Part shown: piece after piece, positions 1 through 12,757 of the stretch | How the letters are laid out: every line of letters begins with the position of its first letter | Numbering within the stretch: the first letter of the stretch is position 1 | Origin: Penicillium oxalicum | Lineage: Eukaryota > Ascomycota > Eurotiomycetes > Eurotiales > Aspergillaceae | Length of the DNA: 64,000 bases | Direction: 5' to 3' | Assembly (NCBI RefSeq): GCF_001723175.1 | Contig: NC_064652.1 | Span: 2,542,001 to 2,606,000 of the forward strand | Program-made: the position numbers and the translations under genes | The notes under the pieces: generated by a model | Database searches by the model: none | What the model saw: the letters and a program-made list of their open reading frames with translations, nothing else | What the model was told of the DNA's origin: nothing

Positions 1-1087
1 TGGACTTTGAGTAGTAAATATATGGAAACACCGAGCCCAAGGCAAGCAGCCTGTGGTTTATCACACAAATGCCAAAACTTCTTCGATTCATAGGTAGCAG
101 ACACGAACTATCCTACGTATGCACACATGGATTTCTCTCTCCTGTAGACAGCTCCTTCAGGTACAGGCATCACGTTTAGGAGGGAGCTTCCCGACCTGCT
201 CACTTGCATGAATCTGGGTTTACTCTCCAAAGAGACGTCTTATCCGGGTCATGGCTCTCCTACAAAAATAGATAGGTAATTCTCTGGTGATGTACTACAA
301 AATCGAGAGATAGGAGAACAAACACTATGGGAAGAAGCGAGAATTCTCAATGAGACCCACCGATGCTGCCTAGTTTGACGATAATGATTGCTGAAAGCAT
401 GAAAAGAATTCGACTCTCTTATCTTTGAGTGTGACTTTTTGATCTACGTTGCCAGTGCTTCACTGGGTAGAGCTTAGAAAAAAGCGAGACCTCATGTGGA
501 CGTTTGCCCGTGATCCCCGCAAGTTCCGTCGTGATAACCACACGGAAATGGGCATTTCGACCCTGTTGATTATAGCGACGAGGTCATCTATATCGTGCCA
601 CATTACTAAACTGTTCCAAAGTTGCAACCCGCAGAATTCTCTGAATGTGAGAAATGGCAGCGATACCGAGGTGTATGATGAGGAAAATCCTCGATGTGTA
701 TTGCTTTGCGAAAGCACCAAGTGATCGCCTCTGCTATATCTTAATTTGACAATGGCCGAGCTATATTCCAACAATAAAAAGAATCTTTTATTAATGAGCT
801 CAAAAACCACCTTTAAAAGTTCTCAAGACAAGCTCAAGACAATATCTACGACCATTGTTCATAAAAGAAAGACAATAGACATTGCAGCTCGGCCTAGGCT
901 CACCTCACAGACCACAAAATAATTATATAAACGTGCCCGCAGAAAACCCGATAAAGCCATTCCAGTCATTGGGACAGTCAAGAGTCAGAAATCCAGACAG
1001 ACGGTGATTGCCATTTGACATTACCCCTCATACCTGCTTCCAAACGTGGCATGGTACTTGGTCATCAGTTTCTGCCTGAAAGTGTGT
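1..1087. other. Intergenic, no gene recognised
   Basis: Only short open frames are present on either strand (longest about 116 codons, without ATG-led coding character or recognisable motifs). The stretch next to the following gene is AT-rich and may hold its promoter. No RNA gene, repeat array or transposon remnant is seen. Confidence 0.5.
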
Positions 1088-1750
1088 ATGAGTCCCCGCA
1101 CAATGGATCCTGAGATATTCATGCGAGATCGTCAAATTTTTCGCGAGAAGCTCCTGGAGTGGGCTAGAGTATTGACTACAGAACCTGTTCCAGAAACAGC
1201 TCACATTGAGATCAGCACCGGCCTCGAGGATATGGTTAGGGACATTGAAATCCTCGGAACACCGCCACCCTTGAGATCTCTGAACGCGGAAGATTTTGAT
1301 CTAGTCGAGACTGCATCCATATCTATATCCATGTCCACTCTTGGTCTCCAAACAGAAAACGGCGAGGACGAAGACCTCCCCGAAGGATTCGAGCAGATCG
1401 ATCCATGCGCCGAGGCTAATTTTGGCCGCCTTTGCTCCAAGGATGGGACTGTGCGGGATACCTTGTCCTGGGCAGTTGAGTTACTGCGACGGAGGCATGC
1501 GCCTGTCTCGGATATTGCGATGATTCTCGACATGCTGGCGTTGCATATCGGTAGACTTCGATGGATGCCGGTGATGGCGGAAGGAAAAGGGATTATGGTG
1601 GATTCGCATGCGGATGAGATGGATGAGATGGCTCGACGAGGTTATGACTCTCGTCAGAACCTGACAAATGTATATCTCCAGGCGGTTTGGAATCGATTGG
1701 ATAGTTGCATGGAGTGCAATTGTGACAAGTGTGGTCTAGTTCGACAGTAA
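1088..1750 (+). CDS. Hypothetical protein, 220 aa
   Basis: This is a single uninterrupted frame that I do not recognise. The frame opens further upstream only with a GTG; the first ATG is at 1088 (MSPRTMDPEIF), so that start is used. The N-terminal half is acidic (a stretch near residues 95-110 is rich in D and E). The middle, about residues 125-165, has an amphipathic helical look (DTLSWAVELLRRRH, then ILDMLALHIGRLRW). The C-terminus carries four cysteines in a short stretch (CMECNCDKC), which could bind a metal or form disulphides. There is no signal peptide or membrane segment. A helical segment of this kind occurs C-terminal to the DNA-binding domain in some fungal Zn2Cys6 regulators, but no such DNA-binding domain is visible here, so that is only a thought. 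It may be a lineage-restricted gene or a fragment of a larger one with unseen upstream exons. Confidence 0.5.
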   Translation: MSPRTMDPEIFMRDRQIFREKLLEWARVLTTEPVPETAHIEISTGLEDMVRDIEILGTPPPLRSLNAEDFDLVETASISISMSTLGLQTENGEDEDLPEGFEQIDPCAEANFGRLCSKDGTVRDTLSWAVELLRRRHAPVSDIAMILDMLALHIGRLRWMPVMAEGKGIMVDSHADEMDEMARRGYDSRQNLTNVYLQAVWNRLDSCMECNCDKCGLVRQ

Positions 1751-2095
1751 CTAGAACTAGTTGAACCTGACTTGGAGCACACATTCCCTACGACGAGTCA
1801 CCGAGATGAATCAATTTCACTCAAAACAATATCCATAGAAAGCGTACAGGATAGAAACTTATTTTTATTGATTTCTTCTTTTCACCGAGGATGCAATTGA
1901 AATGGAGGGTCTCTGTCCTGCGTCTACTGCAGCGTGAAGCAATCCACTCTAAACTCCTTCCGGCATCTCCAGGCTGCGGCTCTGCTTTTTCTCAGGCTCT
2001 CCGCTTTTCCTCATCTCGCATCTCTCGTGACCTCATCCACCCTCTCCTTTCTCGCTCTCTCTCTCTCCCTTCGCTCATCATCTGTGTCGTCCATC
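1751..2095. other. Intergenic with pyrimidine-rich leader
   Basis: The stretch before the next gene is strongly CT-rich (about 1980-2090, with runs such as ctctctctctc). This is typical of the core promoter or 5' leader of fungal housekeeping genes. No gene is seen. Confidence 0.5.
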
Positions 2096-2377
2096 ATGTC
2101 TCTGTCCATTGCACGCCGTCTCACTAGGGGAGGAGTCCTCTCTCAATCTGCAATCTCTCCTGCTCGGTACCTGATGCGATCCTCGATTTCGTCCCGGCTG
2201 TCCTCCAACAACGCGCCTCAGTCTTCCTCCTCGAGCCGGCGCCCATCTCCCGCACCGCAGAACGACCGATCGCAATTCAAGGTCCTCCCCATCGTCATTA
2301 TCATGGCCATTGGATCTGGGTCATATGCTCTTCTCGTCAAGTCTCGCACTGGACAGGCTCCTCAGCGTCAAACTTAA
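2096..2377 (+). CDS. Small mitochondrial-type single-pass membrane protein, 93 aa
   Basis: The ATG at 2096 follows a CT-rich leader and opens a 93-residue protein. An in-frame ATG at 1934 would add a long Leu/Ser-rich extension translated from the CT-rich leader, which looks untranslated, so 2096 is preferred. The N-terminus (MSLSIARRLTRGG) is rich in Arg and Ser and lacks acidic residues, as in mitochondrial presequences. A Ser/Pro-rich linker follows (about residues 38-60). One hydrophobic segment (about 65-80, VLPIVIIMAIGSGSYALLV) precedes a short basic tail. These features suggest a small inner-membrane protein, but I cannot assign it to a named family. It lies upstream of, and in the same direction as, the kinase gene, with no sign of co-transcription. 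Confidence 0.6.
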   Translation: MSLSIARRLTRGGVLSQSAISPARYLMRSSISSRLSSNNAPQSSSSSRRPSPAPQNDRSQFKVLPIVIIMAIGSGSYALLVKSRTGQAPQRQT

Positions 2378-3533
<1,156 letters not shown>

Positions 3534-5381
3534 AGCTATGGAGGAGGACGACCGCCTGCCTACCTGCCTACCTGCTTGCCTAGAATATGACCCTAGGAGG
3601 AATTCCTGGAGCAACCTCTAAGGAGTGAGTGCGGGGGGGAATAGGGATCTAATCTCGGGTCGGGAAGGAAATTCAAAGACTACATAAACCTGGTTATCTT
3701 TCTTCTTTTTGTGGTGCCTTTTTTTTTCGTCGCGTTGTTGCGTTTTCGTTTCTAGTCGGCTGATGTAGATACTTGAGTGTAATTGAATGAGATATACAGA
3801 GACATTCACCCATCCTTCCCTTCTTCAACATAAAACCTCATCTGAACCACCAAGATGAACGTGCTAAAATCATTCCCTTTCAACAACAATAGCCACGTCG
3901 AGAATAACTCCCGTATACATACCATACACACACTCGTCCATGCTACTCCCTTACGAGCTTTGCTCAACATCTGGAAAGCATCTCAACCTATGCCTTTGCA
4001 TCTTCCAACCAGCCTACTCTCAATCGACTCCTTGAAGAAATGGACAAGTACCCGGTAACTTAAAGATAACAAGGTCTATATCCATTTATCCATCAGAAAA
4101 TTGAACTTTAAAGACACCGACGGATCAAAAGACTGAGCTATTGTTTTTTCTTTCTTTCGAAATGACATCCTTTGATAATAATGTATATCAAAACCTTGGG
4201 TACTATAGATTCTGGTTAATGACCAATCGTCAGGTAGGCTAGACATACACCACTGCGCTTGTACTGTGCTGTTGCCCTGTACTTTATACTATGTCAGAGA
4301 TACTTCCTCTATAGGTAGTCAACCATTCACAGGGGTTAGGTAGCTGAGGTGGAAATGATAGAGTGGCTTTCTGTTATTCTTCTAGAATTCAGCACACCTA
4401 CCTACCTACCTACCTATATACTTTGAATACTGGGCACTGCCAGTGAGAGTTCTGCGTGTCTGTGAAAAAGCGTCTAAGTAAGATACTCCTCGCCGTCTAC
4501 GAGACGATTTCCACCAATACGAGTCAAACAAGCTATAAGAAGACGAAAGGAAAGAAGGAAAAGTATTCTTTTATTGGATATTCTAAACCCGAGCATGCCA
4601 GGATCAGACCCCCGAGTAGATGGACCTTAAGCCAAACGAGGCCTGAGGCTTTTGCAAAAGAGGTTTGATCCCGTAGAGCAGATCAAATCGACAATATCAA
4701 GATCAAGATCAGAGGATACCAAAAAAAAGAATAAGGACAAGGATAACAAACATGACATGACTCGTGGGGATCCCAGTATCAACGGCGTGGAAAAGGAAAT
4801 AAGGGGGGATGGGAACAAGAGGGCAAGAGTGTATAGTTTGAGAGGGAAGAGAGAAAAGAATGAAAAAAAATAACAAAGGGTTGCCACCGTGAATGGGGGG
4901 GGGATAGACAAGAAAAGGAGACGGGAGAGGAAAAGAGGACAAGGAAATAGAATCACAGAGGCAGCGATTCAATGTAAAGCTCGGAGGCCGAGATGAGTGA
5001 ACTTCGGTAGGAAAACAAACATCCACAAGAGGAGCGAGCAAAAGCAGAAAAAGGGTTGTCCTTCCTTCTCTATGCTCTATGAGCGCGAAGAAAGTATCAA
5101 ATCCAATCGGAATCGGTTGAAAAATGAACCAAGGGAAACAAAAAAAAAGACGTTGAAAGATTCTCGTGTTGTTCAATATATCCCTGAGGGGGTGTTCTTT
5201 TTTTCCCTCTCTTGCTTTTGCTTCCTGGGGTTTCATTTTTATTGCCAGAAATAGAAAAAGAAAATAAAACACCTTTCTCCAATGCAATACTTCTTGGTAT
5301 CATTTCTCCTATCCAAAGTCCACAACCCGGCCTGCAAGTTTCGTCGCCTCGACAGTATAACGGGAGAGTCTGTTTTTAAAT
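3534..5381. other. Convergent 3' flanks, 1.85 kb, no gene
   Basis: This lies between the 3' ends of the kinase gene and eIF3m. It is AT-rich to purine-rich, with A-runs and G-runs (for example around 4720-4910) and small CCTA-type repeats. The open frames here are low-complexity (F/L/S or K/E-rich) and are not believable as genes. Confidence 0.55.
4396..4415. repeat. Short (ACCT)5 tetranucleotide repeat
   Basis: Five tandem ACCT units lie in the non-coding stretch. Similar short CCTA/CCTG units are seen near 3555-3580 and their complement near 59558-59570. They are too short and in the wrong context to be telomeric. Confidence 0.7.
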
Positions 5382-6998
5382 CTATTCGGCAACGGGCTCA
5401 ACCTCGCGGGGCTGCTGGTGGCGCCTTCGGTCACCACCGGCACGAGACTTGTCACCAGTCTTGCCCTGGGTGGCAGCGTTCTCCTGGTCGGCGGCAGCCT
5501 GGATGCCCTCACGAATGAAGCGCTCACGCTCGGTGCGAATGACCTCGAGAACACCCTCCAGGGAGCGGCGCCAGACCATCAGACGACCCTGGACCTCGGC
5601 CCACTGCTTCTCACCGAACACGCGGTAAGTGGCGCGGTGGATGAGGAACTCCTGCTTGAGCTGCGAGAGCTTGCCCTCCACAAGACCGGCACGGATCGTG
5701 TCAATGACCCACATCTCAACGTCAGAGGCAGGCACACGCAGAGCGGAGGCAATGGTGGCGTAGGGAAGAGAGCGGGAGGGCGTGGAAGAGGCCAACGAGG
5801 TGAGCGTCAGAAGGCGCATCTTGGTCTGCAGGGCATCAGCTGCCTCGGCGAGAACACCACCTGAGATGGAGCTCAGAGGGTTGGCTGCAACAAACTCCTC
5901 ATAGGCGTCAAGGGTGTCGGAGGTGAAGATCTCCAGCAGCTCGAAGAGGGTGCTGTCGCTGGAGCGGAGAGACTGAACGGCGTCGGAAGCAGTCAAAGGA
6001 GTGAAGTCGAACACGGTGGGACGGCGCAGCGCAGAGGCGAGCGCGCGGACGGCCAAGTCACGGGCGGCGGGCTTGGTGGCCTCAGCCGCAGGAATGGTCT
6101 GCAGGGCCTGCACAACGTGGGTCTGGGCCAGGTCGTCGTCGCCGGCAGCGGTGGCGGCGTCGGCAATGGCCAGGTGCACCTTCTGGATCTCTTCCTCATC
6201 CAACTCCCAGGCGGCCAACCACGTGGGCAACTGTGAAGCGAGCTGAGGCTTCAGGGCCTCGAAGGCGTATCCGGAGCCCGATTGGCGGATCACGGCCACG
6301 ATGGCCAGAAGAACGTGATAGCGGCTGGAGTCATTGGTGTTCAAGGTGTTGAAGATGGTGGTGAGGATGGAGATGGCCAGAGTTGGGCCGAATTGAGGAG
6401 AGGTGGTGATGGGCTTGGCGAGATAGGTGCAGATGCGAGGGAGGAACACATCGGCGTTGGACGACTGGTGAACGAGGTGGACCAGAAGATTGTAGGAAGG
6501 AGTAATCTCTATCATGCAAAACAAATCGAGGTTCAGTCAGTAAATCAGTCCCGCAAAGAGCGATATCCTTGTGGTCCCATCTCTCTCCCTCCCCCTCTTG
6601 TCGCAAATCATCACAATTCAACGTTTCGGCGTATATTTTGACGAGTCGCTTCTTCTTCATCTTTTTTTCCCTTCCTTCTCACTGTCCGTTTCACGTCTGC
6701 CGCCACATGTCGTCCCTGCCGCTCATCCTTCATTTCGCAAAAGAGATTCCAACTCACCCTTTTCAGGAGCACCGTTCAACACGGCGGCGGCGCCCACCAA
6801 CTTCTTCAGAACCTCATCGCGCTGCTTGAGGTCGGCCTCGCCCTCAGACTGTTCCTGCTGGCGAATGGGCTCGAGGAGCGGGGCGATCTCGGACTGGAGG
6901 TTGCCCTCTTTGCGGAGGGTGTCGATGTACTGGGCGAATTCCTCGGCAAGCTCGGAGAAAGAGCCCTCGATGAGGAGGGTATTAGTCGGAGCGGGCAT
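5382..6998 (-). CDS. Translation initiation factor eIF3 subunit M, 455 aa
   Basis: eIF3m is a PCI-domain subunit of the eIF3 complex, which binds the 40S ribosome during initiation in the cytoplasm. Exon 1 is 6758-6998 (start MPAPTNTLLIEGSF). The intron is 6509-6757 (249 bp, GTGAGT...TAG). Exon 2 is 5382-6508. The splice joins phase 1 to give EKEITPSYNLLVHL. The N-terminal half is helical-repeat sequence. The PCI/winged-helix part (about residues 250-390) includes LLTLTSLASS, the segment with PYATIASALRVP and EMWVIDTIRAGLVEGKLSQL, and a conserved tail VFGEKQWAEVQGRLMVWRRS. The C-terminus is charged and disordered. The length fits the Aspergillus family (about 460 aa). A GA-rich stretch just upstream (7025-7065, so CT-rich on the sense strand) is a usual leader for a translation gene. 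Confidence 0.95.
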
Positions 6999-7751
6999 GA
7001 TGAGGGAGGATGTGTTGTGTTTATGGAGGGTAGAAAGAGAGAGGGGGGGGGGAGAAGAGAGGCAGGTTCTTTGATGGTGGAGTCGTATCGATAAGTTGAG
7101 AAATTTCAGTGTGTGCCAAAAAAGTCTTGGCGAAAGGAACACCAACTGGCGCATCACCAATTCCCATTGTACCTCTCCAGCTCTGGACCCAGTTCCCCAT
7201 CAGTAAACCCACGCTGACCTTTGACCAAACTAACTCGTCCCTGCTACCAACGACCAACGTGTACGCTCTGATGTATTTTTTTGATATTCTGAATTATTAT
7301 TATTATTTTTTTTTTAAAAAAAAAGATCTTGTGGGATTGCTCAGCACGTCCCCAATCGAGCGATTAGGAGAAGAGAGGGTCAATGATGACGACGGATTGA
7401 TTAAGACCATAGTCTGCTAATGGATTGCGACCGTCACATGCAGGCAGAAAATTAACTGCACCGCTAATACACAAGGAAGGACAGACGCGCGTTTTCATGG
7501 ATAAGAGGATCAACACCAGCGCCGAGAGGGGCATTCAGAACGGGGAATCAAGTAAAGCAGAGAGGGAGATGACCAGGCGCAGAAGGAAAACACAATTCAA
7601 CATCAGCAAGTCATTATCGCGCTGGGGAAAAAAATAATGGGCAATGCCAACACCGGCACTCGCGCGGTCGCGTCAAGTGATGCCATTTCGCCAGGAGGGA
7701 TGGGTGACATTTCACTGAATAGCGACCGAACATTCTGTAAAAAGACGCGCT
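6999..7751. other. Promoter region of eIF3m and 3' flank of the DUF7707 gene
   Basis: No gene is seen. It holds the CT-rich leader of eIF3m (read on the minus strand) and an ATT repeat running into a T-run/A-run (about 7286-7325) that could act in transcript ending or nucleosome exclusion. Confidence 0.45.
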
Positions 7752-8605
7752 CTACAGGAAGAGGCGAGCAGCGAGGAACATGGCACCGGCCATGATGCCG
7801 GTGGAATAACCCTCCAGACCGACGATAGGAGCCGCGTTGTGGGTGGTAGTGGCGGCCGCACTGGAGGAGGCAGTCATGCTGGCGTCCGTGGCGGAGACGG
7901 CCGCGATCATGGTGGAAGAGGCTGTGCCGGTGCTCTCGCTGGACGCGGAAGAAGACGCAGCGGTGGTGGAGGAGGAAGAAGAAGAAGAAGAGGAAGAAGA
8001 ATCGGTGGCATTCTTGTTACCACATTGGACTTCCTTGCAGGCCTCCTGGGCGTCGAGCTGACCGGCGTTGTTCGCCAGGCACTGGCCAATGTATGCGTTG
8101 CAAACGTAGAATGGGATCGTGGTTTGGTAAGCAGTGACATTAGGCTGGCTGCCATCAACACAGACACAGTTGAACTGCAGCGTGGCCTGATGGGAAGAAA
8201 AGTCAGCGATTGCCCGCGATCGTCAATCTTTTCGCCTATCCAAGTCACTCCAATCGCGACGGGGCGTCGTCCGCAACGCGTTGCAATCACTTACATCGAT
8301 ACAGGTGTTCTGGCTGGCGGCACCGCCGCAGATCTGAGGGCATGTGTTGCGCTGGCCCTCGCACCAAGAGGCTAAGGCAAACAGGGCTGAGTCAGTGGGT
8401 TGATTTTGGAGGGTTTCTGATTCACTTGTTTCCGTCCTGCGTTTTCACGCAGCATGAGAGGGGGTTGACAGAGTTCAAACATACATTTTGTCGACGAGTC
8501 GACCAGGCCCAGGTTAAATCCTTGAGGGAAAGTGTAGCTGTAGGTGGAGCTTTGGGCGAGCGCAGTGGCAGCAAACGCCGACAAGACGACCATAGAGCGA
8601 ACCAT
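7752..8605 (-). CDS. Secreted, probably GPI-anchored DUF7707 protein, 210 aa
   Basis: There are three exons: 8485-8605, 8295-8371 and 7752-8186, with introns of 113 and 108 bp. The phases join cleanly (STK/SSWCEGQ and CID/ATLQ). The chosen start gives a clean signal peptide (MVRSMVVLSAFAATALAQ); an in-frame ATG further upstream would bury it. The mature part has the DUF7707 pattern. PQGFNLGLV is followed by WCEGQ, CPQICGG, NTC, an FNCVCVDG segment, PNVTAYQTTIPFYVC, and paired cysteines ending EVQCG. A Ser/Thr/Ala-rich linker (about residues 125-185) precedes a hydrophobic tail (GIMAGAMFLAARLFL), the usual GPI-anchor layout. It probably sits at the plasma membrane or cell wall. The biochemical role of the family is not known to me; the cysteine pattern recalls CFEM-like surface proteins but is distinct. 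Confidence 0.85.
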
Positions 8606-11262
8606 CGTGGAGATTAATGGAGTGGATGTGGAGGTGAGTGTGGCAGATGGCTTTGGAGGCAGGATGATCGTGGAGTCCCAATGGAAGGTTGTTGATCGGA
8701 GACAGAGAGAAGAGGAGAGGAAGAAAACGGCTGGGGGGGTGTTAGGAAGGATAAGACTTAAGACAACCAAAGCGAGCTAAGAGAATCTTGGGAAGGTGGT
8801 GCAGGTCAACAAAGCCGGGAATGGCAGGCACGATCCGTGCAGCCGACTCCTCGTCGCGGCGTGTTCATCTCCAGGGCCATACTATCATGACCGGGATGGA
8901 GTCCCCCTGCCACTCCATGCATCCACGGCCACTAATCAGACCAACGGAAAGCGAAATAATAAATGGGTCCCGGCCCTTTGCTCCTTCATCTTCAAGATTA
9001 CCATCGCTAGTCCCAAACTCCCCGTGGAACTAGTCTCAATGCAGAGGTGCCGACACCCAGTCGGGCGAAATGGTGTCCGCACTCTGCCAGGGTAACCGGC
9101 AGGGCAACAAAGATGACTTGCCATCACATACCAGGAAATTGAGATTCCCCGAAGATACCGGACATTGGACAAAGCTTTTTTTTGTCTTTTTTGCTCACCC
9201 CTCAACGGCTCCACGTTGATAGCGTGCTCTGTGAGTCGTCACTCTAGGGGAGGATCAAGCTGGGCGAGCACAGAGCATTTTGACATACTTGACCCAGTCC
9301 CCTCTTTTTCGGCGCACAGCTGCGCTCACGGCTTTGGGTCAGCACGAGGAACTTGCCCATGGAAATGTGGGCTGTTATGGAGAGGGAAATTTGAGCAGGA
9401 CCACAATTGAGTTCCGAAAGGTCCAGGGAAATGGCTTAAGACCACAGACTCGGGTCCACGGTCCAACCCTCCGAACTGGATTGGGACCGCCAGTCATAGG
9501 GGTGGTCCTGGATCACCAGTAATGGCTCAACCAGGGTGTAATACGTGTGGTGCGAGAAAAAGGCACCGAACAGACTTTCAACGCGATTGGATCGGGGGTC
9601 CATGAAGTGTCTGTCAACCTGATCACACGGCTGCGTTGACGATTTACAAGAGACTGTACCCGGCTACACGCTGGGATCACCATCTGTGGATCAACTGCAC
9701 TCGGTGCCCTCGCCATCTTCTTCTTCTTCTCCCCCCCCCCCCTTTTCTGGAATGGGGTTTAATGCCGTTTCATGATGGGAGGCTCGTAGCAGGTGTAAAT
9801 GCCTCTAGTCAACTGGCTCGAGACTCGCTTGGCTGAATCGAGACCAGTTGAAGCTGGGGTTGGATGCAGGATTAACCGAGCTAACATTCTCCGCCCTCTC
9901 TATTGGTGAAGGGCCATCACTCGAGCCCAATGAGCGCATCCGTACCTGTTTCGATTAGCGCGACGACTGGTCAAGCACTTGCACATACTCATGATACATA
10001 CCGTCGTGGCTCGTCCTGAGTGCAGGTATATCAAACGTCGCTGGGGAAGTTGACGCAGCAAATCACATCGCCGTCCTGGCCTCCAGCATTCTTCACCTCT
10101 GCGGATCGCGTGCACCTGAGATAGGCCGTCGGATTCCTTTGCCCGTTCAGAGTCGGGTGTTTCTCCCTTGCATCTGTTGATCGTTTTCGTGTACTCTCAA
10201 CGAGGGAGTCCTCCTCGTTCTGCGTCTCTGAATACTTGAACTGTTCTGCGACCCAAGAGTCGTAGATGTCGATCGTGGGCCACTCGTCGAGCCAATGGAC
10301 CCTCGAGGAAGCCCACGAGATCGTCGGCCCCCAAGTTCGGAAGACTCCGACCGAACCCATGATCAGCACTGTTCATGTTCATTTTGTCAAGCGTATGGGC
10401 TTGGTCAATCTTGCCGTGATCCGCGTACAGAACACTGGTATCAATCTAGCAAAGAGACGACGATGTGTCCCATTATGCTTGACCAAGGCTGACGACTTGT
10501 GGACCATACAGCAATGCACATGCCTCAACCATAGCTTGATCATGGCAAATTGTCCAGTACAGTAGTACCCGACTCCGTCGAGCCGACCGGTCGGCTCACT
10601 TGGGTGCCACGTGAATACAGAGGCAAGTCTCGAGGACCTACCCTGAGGAGTCAGGTGACCATGCCTAGCAGCAGATCATGCAAAGCTACCTAAGGACTCT
10701 GAGGGTGCAGTGGAAGCTGTGATTGTGCATAGAATCCTCCTTACTTCTTCCTACATCTCCAGACGCAGTACCCGGGCTGGCCTCGTGAACGGGACCAGGT
10801 GGAATTGACATGATGAATTTGCCCTTTTCATCTTCCGTATTCATGTATTGCAGTACACTCAACATTTTCTGGCTCCCGTGGGAAGATTCCCACTACCTCG
10901 TTGGTTGGCAACAGACAATTGCCGAGGTCCCACGCCAATGCCGGCGGGCCAGCGACGATCGCCGAACAGATCACTACAGAGTTTGCCGGAACAGCAACTC
11001 CAAAACAATCACCTCAACTGACCATTGACAATTGACCCTAGACAAGGGGATCCCAGAACAGATCGCAGGTGTCTTCTCCTTCCAGTTCAAGACTTTGGCT
11101 CGACTGGGCATAAAAACACATACTCTCTCCCAAGTTCCTCGTCCAAAGAGTCCTCGTCCTACCCCATTCAACCATACCAGACGGCAGACCATCTCATACT
11201 TCACCATCAACACTACCACCAACCCGACTTCTTTTCTGGATACATCATCGGCTGCAATCAGC
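8606..11262. other. Intergenic, 2.66 kb, no gene recognised
   Basis: Open frames here are short and mutually overlapping on both strands, and none carries a recognised motif. There is a 12-base C run at 9731-9742 next to a TTC repeat. The last 230 bases are the leader of the thioesterase gene; the frame stays open there but has no ATG until 11263. Confidence 0.5.
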
Positions 11263-12003
11263 ATGTCCACCCCAGAAACCCTTGTCTCCACAATCGCCCA
11301 CTTCCGCAACCACACCTGGGCCAACACCCTCCTCTCCTCCCCCGACTACACCCCCATCATCACCGACTCGCGCCTCCCCAAACCCGCCACCGGCGAAGAT
11401 GCCTTCTTCAGCCAAACCATGGCCACCCCGTCCACGATCCCCCATGTCCTCACCCTTCGGCGCCGTCAATTAACCTTTCCACTCTCTCATCCCCCCTCCA
11501 GCTGGCTCCCCATCACCAAGCAAGATGCCGCCCCCCAGAAGAGTGGCGTCCCCGCTCTCCCCGGCGCCACACCCGCCGATATCATCGTGCTCTATGACTT
11601 GGGCGGTGCAGGTATTGCGGGTCATCCGTCGACGGTGCATGGTGGGTTGGTCGCCACGTTGATTGACGAGGCCATGTCCTTTGCGATGGCTGCACATGCT
11701 GCTTCTTCCCTTTCTTCTTCGACGGTTCCGGCGAATGATAAGACCCTCCGCGGCAGATTGTTCACATCACAATTGGATGTGCGGTATAAAAAGCCCGTGG
11801 TGACGCCGCAATTACTGGTGGTGCGGGCGCGGGTGATTGCGCGGGTGGGGAGAAAGTATTGGGTTCGGGCTCAGGCGATACAGGAGGATGAGGCCGGAGC
11901 CGGGGGACATTTGGAATGGACGAAGAGGAAGGTGGTCAAGGCGGATGCGATGGCCTTTTGGATTGTTGTCCCGCCGGAGAAGGAAGAAGAAGCAAAGCTG
12001 TAA
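11263..12003 (+). CDS. Hotdog-fold thioesterase (PaaI/THEM4-like), 246 aa
   Basis: The first ATG of the open frame is at 11263 ([14 protein letters not shown]). The N-terminal half, with helix [20 protein letters not shown] and the [13 protein letters not shown] segment, is typical of fungal thioesterase-superfamily proteins. The 4HBT hotdog core covers about residues 115-235. It contains the family signature around [21 protein letters not shown] (HGG plus the acidic residue), then [13 protein letters not shown] on the second half of the fold and [12 protein letters not shown] at the end. The predicted reaction is hydrolysis of an acyl-CoA-type thioester; the acyl group cannot be read. There is no intron. 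A neighbouring thioesterase of a different subfamily converges on it from the right. Confidence 0.82.
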   Translation: MSTPETLVSTIAHFRNHTWANTLLSSPDYTPIITDSRLPKPATGEDAFFSQTMATPSTIPHVLTLRRRQLTFPLSHPPSSWLPITKQDAAPQKSGVPALPGATPADIIVLYDLGGAGIAGHPSTVHGGLVATLIDEAMSFAMAAHAASSLSSSTVPANDKTLRGRLFTSQLDVRYKKPVVTPQLLVVRARVIARVGRKYWVRAQAIQEDEAGAGGHLEWTKRKVVKADAMAFWIVVPPEKEEEAKL

Positions 12004-12757
12004 GTCATTTAAGAAAGTCGGGGTGGTTCCTGGATGGGGTTCTGGAGCCCGGCTGGCCTGAGAATGTTGCAGGTACCTCGTTGCATGTATAGATTTGTCA
12101 TGGTGTGATATAGCTGGACAGTAGAGCTGAGGGTTGCGTTGGTGGATGTACACACTACGTGCCTCGTAAAAGAAGGTGGCCAGTGGGTCGCGGAGGCCTT
12201 GGAGGGTCTACGAGAGTGAGGGTCTGAGGTTGACATGGTGAATTAAGTACGAGTAGTAGTAGGCGCACTCATAGTAGATGTGGAGGCGTGGCTCGGGGAA
12301 GAACTTACTGAACCTCAGTGGAAAATGGATTTCCGGGCATATTTGACAAGCCGTTTGCAAGCAGCTAAGGTTGACAAGACGGGGTCGAGGATGATTGATT
12401 TCACTAGATGTCTTTTGTCCGGTAGATAGTTAAATCCTTCAGTTGAACTGGGTTCATGACATGCGGACAACTTATGAATTGGCAGTATATATGATGGGAG
12501 GCTGCTCCCTATCCATAAGGCCTGAAATACTCGGTGTGCCTTCCGACTCGCCAACTTGACTTAAACCCATTATTTCCTAGGTTTGAAAGAGGTGTATTTG
12601 CCTAGGAGGGATCATGATGAATTCCAAAACAGCAAGGTCTCTCTACCCTTGAACGGGCTATGCAATTCGATCTGTCTAGATCCTACAGCACATCTATACA
12701 TCCGACCTCACACTGCAGCGTCGAACACCCCAAGTCATGCTCTTTACAACGAAAATC
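12004..12757. other. Intergenic between convergent thioesterase genes
   Basis: This 754-bp stretch is shared as the 3' flank of two converging genes. No open frame of interest or RNA gene is seen. Confidence 0.5.

Noticed and set aside
4396..4415. Telomere-like repeat
   Set aside because: The unit is ACCT with five copies, not TTAGGG/CCCTAA, and it is interior and flanked by genes.
11032..11262. N-terminal extension of the first thioesterase
   Set aside because: The frame is open but starts only with TTG; no in-frame ATG occurs before 11263.
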